From Xenococcus sp. PCC 7305 (GTDB taxonomy: Bacteria; Cyanobacteriota; Cyanobacteriia; Cyanobacteriales; Xenococcaceae): 50,032 nt of DNA. The notes under the pieces were generated by a model. That model saw nothing but the letters and a program-made list of their open reading frames with translations, did not search any database and was not told the origin of the DNA. A program made the translations under genes and the position numbers. The stretch is taken from positions 1 through 50,032 of the forward strand of contig NZ_ALVZ01000196.1 of assembly GCF_000332055.1 (NCBI RefSeq). Reading direction: 5' to 3'. Below are positions 45,401-50,032 of the stretch, piece by piece. Each line of letters begins with the position of its first letter. Positions within the stretch are counted from its first letter, which is position 1.

Positions 45401-46813
45401 TTCTATCAACAAGCAATTTCACAAATTTCCTATAAATCAGATGTTTTTTCTCCAGGAGAATGGTTGAAAATTATCCACACCTTAGAAAATTGGTTTGAGC
45501 GAGAAAATAGGGAAATTAATCTCCTAATCGCCAAATGCTGGTATCTAGGACAAGATTATCACCAAGCGCTTGAATGTTGGGAAAATTTAGGAGAGCCAGC
45601 AAAAGCGATCCCCCATCAGGATCTTACTTACTATTATTTAGCAAAAGCAAAGGTTGCAACTCTGCCTGCTGGTTTAGAATATTTAGCGATCGCAAATCAA
45701 TATCACATTATCATTAATCAATGGATTAAAAATGGCAAAAGTTTAGCATCCTCTTGGTTAAAATATGTGGCTATAGCATTTGCTGAAACTAATAAGCTTG
45801 AACAAGCTTTGATAATTTCTTGTTATCTAGACGATTTGTCTCAAGTTCAAAGATATTGGCGTAAGCTGCTCCAAATCTCTAGGTCATTTCCGATTAAATG
45901 TCTCCATCGCATTGTTCAATATTATCTGGAAAAAGGGCATTGGCAAGAAGCAATTAGTTTAGCAGAAAATAATCTTAATATTCGAGATTTTAAGTATTAT
46001 TTTGTCTATCGTATTGCTCTTTCAGCCTTAGTCCCTTCCTTTCTTGATGCACCAGGAAGGCAACGGTATAAGTATTTTATGAAAAATAATATTCTTAACG
46101 ATTTGCAATGGCAAAAATACTTTTCGCTTCCCCATTTGGGAGTAGTATTAGAAAAAATTGGCTCTTGGAATGACACTTTAGCTTTTTATGAGCAATATAC
46201 TAATTCCCATAATAAAAAATTACGCGACTTTTCTCGGGAGCGCTGGTTAGCCACCAAAAAGCGTCAATTAGACTATTTACAAGACTCTAATGATTTAACC
46301 AAAGTCCAGCAAATATTAACAGATTTAACCCTCAAGGCAGATACCTGGAATCTCACCACTAAATCAATCTCGATGACCATACCAGAGATTACGAGAAAGA
46401 GCAGCAAATCATTGCTCAAAGATGTTCAACCCAGTTTTCTGACCAAAAAACACCTTGCTCAGGTCAATCCAAGGTTTAAGATTAAAGGATTACAAGAAAA
46501 TATTTTAGTCGAGGCTGTTGCCTACGGAGTACAACAATTTCAATTGCATCATCTAATAGTTAGAATCATGCCATCTACTACACAAATTACAATTATTGAT
46601 GTGCTCAGCAATCACGTAACTTATTTGGATGGTAAATATGGTACGCTCAAAACTGATATAACGACTATCTTTGCCTCGGAGAATCAACCCTTATCATTTC
46701 AAGTCTCTCAGGGGAATTATTCAGGACTATTCTGGTGTCATCCTATTACTCGCTTGGAATTGAATTTAGAGACTTACCCAGAAAAAATTTCTGTTGAATT
46801 TGAAAGTTTGTAG
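42416..46813 (+). CDS. Large SF1 (UvrD/Rep-like) helicase fusion protein
   Basis: A 1465-residue protein of three parts. Residues 1-90 look like a RelE/ParE-type fold (RIIAKVIKINQEDILCLLKIF, then SRGEPAYKRFL), inferred only. Residues 315-790 hold SF1 motifs in order: Walker A GRAGSGKST (319-327), DEAQD (534-538), AGDPLQT (571-577), YNYRS (617-621), TAKGLEF (727-733) and YVAASRP (768-774). Residues 800-1465 lack enzymatic motifs and look like alpha-helical solenoid repeats with a beta-rich end. All ATPase motifs are intact, so activity is likely. GAGGAG lies 5 nt before ATG 42416. Such architecture suggests an RNA or DNA translocase in stress response or phage defence, but no partner gene proves it. 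No frameshift seen. Confidence 0.85.
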   Translation: MYVYRTSVFEQRITKHEQLDSKIERLCKEFETMDFDGIHTKFKVLHSYLKRKEGNFRIIAKVIKINQEDILCLLKIFSRGEPAYKRFLEASKYDPQLFQKTELKRDLVSWLNKKKRKLPMANLPLETLPEELRFCLERPDWKNDYNDVVIHESETWCHKFVQQEIREQATIFRQLIEDIVNDFDSIGTRTNYPQVKIYGDGNYHLLFSTLVTKDEIPQQVLLLIAPLASYPHSAVIEEIIEIVKIQENQFRWWADQEHLTLENLITYTKRSYPAYILLEEDFWLRIQNGDRVNLALSQEEKELLHTVSTKKSLPLFLNGRAGSGKSTMLFYLFAYYCYRHLELCQEKKQDFLHPPHPLFLTYSKNLSEYARERVHSLLRYHHHFVEETSRLDRIPGLGSFFQSFRAFLLKLLPDLERQKFSEDKYVSFHLFRQECRRKTPKLSPEKCWLVIQNFIKGYCLEREDRYLESELEYSKIPKKEQKVSVAEFIEIRDRVWSWYHQYTQDNNLWDDRDLIRLILSRKYYKSHYTVIFCDEAQDFTRLELKLIMQLSVFSRYNLAQEPILSLPFAFAGDPLQTLNPTGFRWSGFKAAFHEEILSALILARTPYLRIELKQLIYNYRSVIPIVKVNNLIQLWRKLLCDFSDIEPQEARKDQGLAPQKFIIDQDSEAHSDVNVQSLLKIIKDTIILIPCDEGEEQDFIQQDELLHHFLDDQVESGIPWHILSAITAKGLEFKQVILYKFGQRCPETLWDEQLESTEEVKYFLNKLYVAASRPTERLFIIDCPKGEDKLWQHLNDQELLSEKISQIKDLEQREKWQSNIQFISDGESLEYIKNDDLEANALSFETVGINTENPEFLKRAIAAYRKCNNLYKVDFCSAWELRLDRNFVVAGTLFSQLNHYLEAAECFWQDSSWIKLRQLILNYGSDQRFDSQLERFTLLFPFIDFMATISEASNSLKIKAITKQIINLRDFLLSEYREKIFTEEYHTRSWQTGLIFYQQAISQISYKSDVFSPGEWLKIIHTLENWFERENREINLLIAKCWYLGQDYHQALECWENLGEPAKAIPHQDLTYYYLAKAKVATLPAGLEYLAIANQYHIIINQWIKNGKSLASSWLKYVAIAFAETNKLEQALIISCYLDDLSQVQRYWRKLLQISRSFPIKCLHRIVQYYLEKGHWQEAISLAENNLNIRDFKYYFVYRIALSALVPSFLDAPGRQRYKYFMKNNILNDLQWQKYFSLPHLGVVLEKIGSWNDTLAFYEQYTNSHNKKLRDFSRERWLATKKRQLDYLQDSNDLTKVQQILTDLTLKADTWNLTTKSISMTIPEITRKSSKSLLKDVQPSFLTKKHLAQVNPRFKIKGLQENILVEAVAYGVQQFQLHHLIVRIMPSTTQITIIDVLSNHVTYLDGKYGTLKTDITTIFASENQPLSFQVSQGNYSGLFWCHPITRLELNLETYPEKISVEFESL

Positions 46814-47403
46814 TGCTTGCTACCAAATCCCCTTCCAAGTTTTTGACGAGAGCGCTATACTATTTTTTGGAATGTAAAATTGTTGATTAGCTTCTTTCAA
46901 GATTGCCCATCAGACATTATTTTTGCCGCCTACAATCTAGATTGTTGATCTGCAAATTATGTTTGCTAAAGTTAATAATATTTTTATTGTCGACTTTGGG
47001 TATTTTGTAAAAAGATATACAGAAAACGTTCTTGTTTTTATTATTTATGCAAGTTTATCCATGATTTTTAATAATAAAAGAAGACTTTATGTAATCATTA
47101 AGAAGTCTACGAAACATTGGCTAAATCTTCAGAAAAACTTCACGACCTTTAAGTATTTTTGCTCATGCAATTGCACCAAATATCGGACAGAATTTTAAGT
47201 AGGAGCACAAAATCTCTGACTAATCCTTTAGATGAGCGATCTTGTTTAATGAAATTACTTAATAATAGCTAATAACTACTTGATATGGTATACTTTTTCC
47301 TGTTCCTAAAAAGCATAAACAACCAAAATCAAACGTAAAGAAAACTATAGGGTTACTTTCCTAGAGCAACCCTAAGAATAAAACTAAGTTGAGCCTATTA
47401 ATC
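46814..47403 (+). other. 590-nt gap before the Mo-nitrogenase-like gene
   Basis: AT-rich. A 79-codon frame at 46959-47198 has low-complexity, K/F/N-rich content, no Shine-Dalgarno and no recognisable motif, so it is not called. TGG-TATACT (47286-47294) is an extended -10 candidate for the next gene, without a clear -35. A hairpin at 47349-47373 follows. Confidence 0.45.
47349..47373 (+). promoter_or_regulatory. Leader hairpin upstream of the Mo-nitrogenase-like gene
   Basis: AGGGTT (47349-47354) pairs with AACCCT (47368-47373) with a 13-nt loop. It lies 30 nt before the ATG, between the predicted promoter and the start, so it would be in the message leader. Confidence 0.5.
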
Positions 47404-47769
47404 ATGAGTGTTAAGAATTATACCGCATCCACTATTGTTTCGAGCAGTTGGGTTAACAATATTCAACACAAGTCAAGTAAAACGGGTTTTTCATTGCCCA
47501 ATTTTGGGGCCATTGATTTGTTGAAGCCGCTTCGCAGCTTATTAAATGACATGGTAGTGCAAGATCCTACTATTGCTCACCGCATTTGCGCTGTTATCCC
47601 CACTCAATGCCCTTTTGCCAGAGATGTCAAACTTTTCGGGCGTACTATTTTGCGAATTCCGCCTCTTTGTAAGTTGAATCCCCTTTATGATGAGCTTGTG
47701 GGTCTACGTTTTCGAGCTATTTGCTACTTGGCTGATGAATGCGGTGAGGATGTAAGCTCTTATTGCTAA
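47404..47769 (+). CDS. Mo-dependent nitrogenase C-terminal family protein
   Basis: A 121-residue protein whose second half matches the small cyanobacterial family named after the C-terminus of a nitrogenase-like protein: DPTIAHRICAVIPTQCPFARDV, KLFGRTILRIPPLCKLNPLYDELVGLRFRA read in two blocks, ICYLADECGEDVSSYC at the end. Five conserved cysteines suggest metal or cluster binding. Despite the name, it does not prove nitrogen fixation, and no nif gene is in the window. ATG 47404 is preferred to TTG 47389. Confidence 0.85.
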   Translation: MSVKNYTASTIVSSSWVNNIQHKSSKTGFSLPNFGAIDLLKPLRSLLNDMVVQDPTIAHRICAVIPTQCPFARDVKLFGRTILRIPPLCKLNPLYDELVGLRFRAICYLADECGEDVSSYC

Positions 47770-47810
47770 AATACATATTCACTATATTTCACTGCTGACA
47801 AAGGATAACT

Positions 47811-48593
47811 TTGGCGGTCTATTCCATGGCTATTATTGCCTTAAGGGCTTGGTATCTAGAGCAGTACGAACCGATTAGACAAATTATCACAAAGCCTCCG
47901 CACTTACGTTTGAGTCGCAATAGTTTGCTAAAAACAGGCATGCGCGCCGACTTTTTGGACGAGCGATCACAAGTTCAATCTGCCGATTGGTTTGGTTGTT
48001 ACCTTGAGGGGAAAACTGTCGAGTTTTATATTGAGGGAAGTGGTTTTTATCTAATTTCCAATATTGATTTAGTTTCCCAAGAAATTTATTTTACTAAGCA
48101 AGAATCTTTAACTGGGCTCGATCCCATCGTTTATTTTAGTCCTCAGGTAGAATGCTCCCCCGCAAAAGAGATTATTCTTCCAGTGTTAGAGGATTCGGTT
48201 GCCAAATTGTCGCAGCGATCGCGTGTTCCTTTGCAATTGGAAATAGCAGCTCGTCCTGACGATTCTCCTTTACGTTTGAGTAGTAACCAATTTAAAAGTA
48301 TTCGAAAAAGCTTAATCTACATCGCCGACATCACTGCGATCGCAGAAATTCCCGCAGCTCGTTTCAATTTACTGCCGAGTCCTAATGTTTGTGTTGAGAT
48401 GGGTTATGCCCTAGAGAGTAAAGATCAAGGTCAAATTTTATTGCTTTACCAAGAACGAGACGATCTTCAGGGGACTTATCCTTTTGATGTTCCAGGATAT
48501 AAAGAGCTGAGATTTCGCAATAAGCAAGATTTGCAAAGTAACCTGCCGCAATTATTAGAACTGCTCCTAGAAAAATTCACTTTATTTCGTTAG
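47811..48593 (+). CDS. Conserved protein with TIR-like/deoxyribosyltransferase-like C-terminus
   Basis: A 260-residue protein. The N-terminal half starts YSMAIIALRAWYLEQYEPIR and is conserved only in cyanobacteria as far as I recall. The C-terminal half has the pattern of a nucleotide-binding TIR-like or nucleoside deoxyribosyltransferase-like fold: SIRKSLIYIADIT (to about 174), then PSPNVCVEMGYAL (189-201) with the glutamate E196 that is catalytic in that fold, then QILLLYQER. The TTG start at 47811 has AAGGA 5 nt upstream; ATG 47826 is the alternative. It may hydrolyse a nucleotide or NAD, but no activity is established. It follows the Mo-nitrogenase-like gene by 41 nt. Confidence 0.75.
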   Translation: MAVYSMAIIALRAWYLEQYEPIRQIITKPPHLRLSRNSLLKTGMRADFLDERSQVQSADWFGCYLEGKTVEFYIEGSGFYLISNIDLVSQEIYFTKQESLTGLDPIVYFSPQVECSPAKEIILPVLEDSVAKLSQRSRVPLQLEIAARPDDSPLRLSSNQFKSIRKSLIYIADITAIAEIPAARFNLLPSPNVCVEMGYALESKDQGQILLLYQERDDLQGTYPFDVPGYKELRFRNKQDLQSNLPQLLELLLEKFTLFR

Positions 48594-48759
48594 ATTCAGC
48601 AATAATTTATTACTTTATTCAGAAGGATTCTTAATTGGAACTTTGCAGATAATGGTATATTGGTTGTTATCTGTTGAGAACAATTCTTAAAAAGTAAACC
48701 CACTTTTGCTCACTAGTTATTCAATTATCAAGAATTCTTTGACAAAATAATTTAACCCT

Positions 48760-49905
48760 ATGGAATCATCTCCCATACTGCAACTTAGAAACCTTAGTAA
48801 AGCATTCCCATCTAATAATCGCCCTGCTGTTGATAACGTTAGCCTAGAACTGCAACAAGGGGAATTGTTGGGATTACTCGGCCCCTCTGGTTGCGGGAAA
48901 ACAACTCTGTTGAGAATAGTGGCAGGTTTTGAGAAAGTCTCTCAAGGACAAGTAGAATTGGCAGGTAAAGTTGTCAGCGATCACGATAAGAATATTCCTC
49001 CTGAAAAACGCAATACGGGAATGGTCTTTCAAGACTATGCATTGTTCCCCCATCTGACCGTGGCCGAAAACATCGCTTTTGGCCTCAAAGGCAAGAAGAA
49101 TCTGGCTAATGGCGGTGTTTTCCATCGTGGACGCCTCAAAAATCCCGAGATACAACAAAGAATCAGTAATGTTCTCGATTTAGTTGGGCTTTCTCTGCTG
49201 GAAAAACGTTATCCCCATGAATTGTCTGGGGGGCAGCAACAAAGAGTTGCCCTAGCAAGAGCGATCGCACCTCAACCAGCTCTGATTCTACTAGATGAAC
49301 CCCTCAGCAACCTTGATGTTCAAGTACGTCATAGATTGAGAGCAGAGATCAGAGCTATTCTCAAAGCAGCGGGCACAACGGCTATTTTTGTCACTCATGA
49401 TCGCGAGGAAGCTTTAGCCATTTCCGATAAGATTGCTGTAATGCGAGATGGGAAATTAGAACAAGTAGGTACTCCTGAAGAAATATATACGCAACCAAGT
49501 TCTCGTTTTGTAGCCGAATTTGTTACCCAGGCCAATTTTTTGACAGCAAGAAGAGAAGGGCCTGATTGGACCACGGAAATCGGCAAGGTAAAACTACCGA
49601 ATGCTCTTTCTGCAACAGAATGCGATCGGGCAGAATTGATGTTGCGTCAAGAAGATATTATTTTGACCCCCGATCCCCAGAATGTTTCTGATGTGACAGT
49701 TACGGAAAGGCAATTTCTGGGAAGAGAATACCGCTACTGTTTAGAGACCGCCTCGGGAAAAAGACTTCATGCTAGAACAACAATTAACAATCCAGTCCCC
49801 GTGGGGAGCAAGGTTAATTTATCTGTTGTCAATAATAGCCCTTTATTCTTTCCCTTTACCTCTGTTGGCCAAGAAAATTTTAAATCGACTCCCATCCCAG
49901 CTTAA
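48760..49905 (+). CDS. ABC transporter ATPase of the iron/spermidine type
   Basis: ATP-binding subunit of 381 residues of the PotA/FbpC/CysA family. Walker A GPSGCGKTT (41-49), Q-loop Q91, signature LSGGQ (155-159), Walker B ILLDE (176-180), H-loop in VTHDREEAL. The C-terminal TOBE-like domain (from about 285) is typical of this class. An insert of about 15 residues (NLANGGVFHRGRLKN) sits in the helical subdomain. Substrate not fixed; ferric iron (FutC-like) is likeliest. No permease gene is upstream; one could lie beyond the right edge. Confidence 0.88.
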   Translation: MESSPILQLRNLSKAFPSNNRPAVDNVSLELQQGELLGLLGPSGCGKTTLLRIVAGFEKVSQGQVELAGKVVSDHDKNIPPEKRNTGMVFQDYALFPHLTVAENIAFGLKGKKNLANGGVFHRGRLKNPEIQQRISNVLDLVGLSLLEKRYPHELSGGQQQRVALARAIAPQPALILLDEPLSNLDVQVRHRLRAEIRAILKAAGTTAIFVTHDREEALAISDKIAVMRDGKLEQVGTPEEIYTQPSSRFVAEFVTQANFLTARREGPDWTTEIGKVKLPNALSATECDRAELMLRQEDIILTPDPQNVSDVTVTERQFLGREYRYCLETASGKRLHARTTINNPVPVGSKVNLSVVNNSPLFFPFTSVGQENFKSTPIPA

Positions 49906-49980
49906 AATCATGGGAATGGTCAGAACAATTTGAAAATTTGGCGTTGCTGATTTAAAACATGAAAGAATTTTGGACTAATC

Positions 49981-50021
49981 TTCTTTGCTTCTTTCTTTGC
50001 GTCTTTGCGCCTTTGCGCGAA
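49981..50021. repeat. CTTTGCG-type repeat at the right edge
   Basis: Successive copies of TTCTTTGC, CTTTGCG, TCTTTGCG and CCTTTGCGCG give an 7-8 base periodic tract. It follows GGCGTTGCTGATT (49939-49951), a phrase often seen next to interspersed repeats in cyanobacteria as I recall. The tract may continue past the window. Confidence 0.6.
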
Positions 50022-50032
50022 ACGAATTCATA

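Noticed and set aside
46959-47198. 79-codon open frame after the helicase gene
   Set aside because: No Shine-Dalgarno, low-complexity K/N/F-rich composition in an AT-rich gap, no recognisable motif.
47404-47769. Evidence for nitrogen fixation
   Set aside because: The family name is historical; the protein occurs widely in cyanobacteria and no nif gene is present here.

Overview
The window comes from a cyanobacterial chromosome. The evidence is phycobilisome genes (cpcL, cpcB, cpcA, cpcE, cpcF, two nblA), the cytochrome b6f subunit gene petG, an SLH-domain porin, the LysR regulator RbcR, many GCGATCGC (HIP1) octamers and several different tracts of 7-base repeats between genes. Base composition is AT-rich. 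Gene content fits a unicellular or baeocyte-forming lineage, but the genus cannot be fixed from this sequence. Apart from one decayed Roco gene there is no transposase, phage module, CRISPR array or tRNA.

Layout. 1-240: end of an rRNA operon (spacer, 5S rRNA, terminator). 249-6061: RCK potassium channel, argD, aspC, tsaE, petG (a 37-residue gene on the opposite strand, overlapping the tsaE end) and argG. 6346-11538: a light-harvesting block with the membrane-anchored rod linker cpcL, a terminator, a promoter, phycocyanin cpcBA, an intercistronic hairpin, the bilin lyase genes cpcEF, a membrane protein, a methyltransferase and nblA. 12029-15769: a stand-alone flavoprotein matching the N-terminal half of cyanobacterial SelD fusions, a small coiled-coil membrane protein, the Roco remnant, map and moaA. 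15950-23738: envelope genes (secreted protein, CBS-containing site-2 protease, bestrophin-like channel, SUMF1-fold protein with a beta-barrel partner, two very small proteins, a second nblA, a porin). 23902-32332: glycosyltransferase, PfkB kinase, threonine deaminase, pstA and pstC split by a palindromic repeat element, and ppsA. 32371-42092: conserved cyanobacterial protein, rbcR, metallophosphoesterase, carB, a pilin-like protein, a DUF2780-like protein, trpE and a COP23-like protein. 42416-49905: a 1465-residue SF1 helicase-like protein, a Mo-nitrogenase C-terminal family protein, a protein with a TIR-like or deoxyribosyltransferase-like end, and an ABC ATPase.

How the genes fit together. 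The 6.3-11.5 kb block can build a phycocyanin rod (subunits, alpha-84 chromophore lyase, a rod-anchoring linker with a membrane tail) and also carries a protein that triggers rod degradation, but it has no rod linkers (cpcC, cpcD). A second nblA lies 10 kb away behind a long AT-rich region containing a perfect NtcA-type palindrome. Nitrogen and carbon metabolism is well represented (argD, argG, carB, aspC, ilvA, trpE, ppsA, rbcR), but these genes are scattered rather than in one operon.

The least explained items are the large helicase fusion at 42.4-46.8 kb, the 7-base repeats that overlap start or stop codons of several genes, the GC-rich palindromic element inside the pst pair, and a 69-bp tandem duplication upstream of the gene at 32371. 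No complete, clearly new multi-gene system could be demonstrated from the sequence alone.
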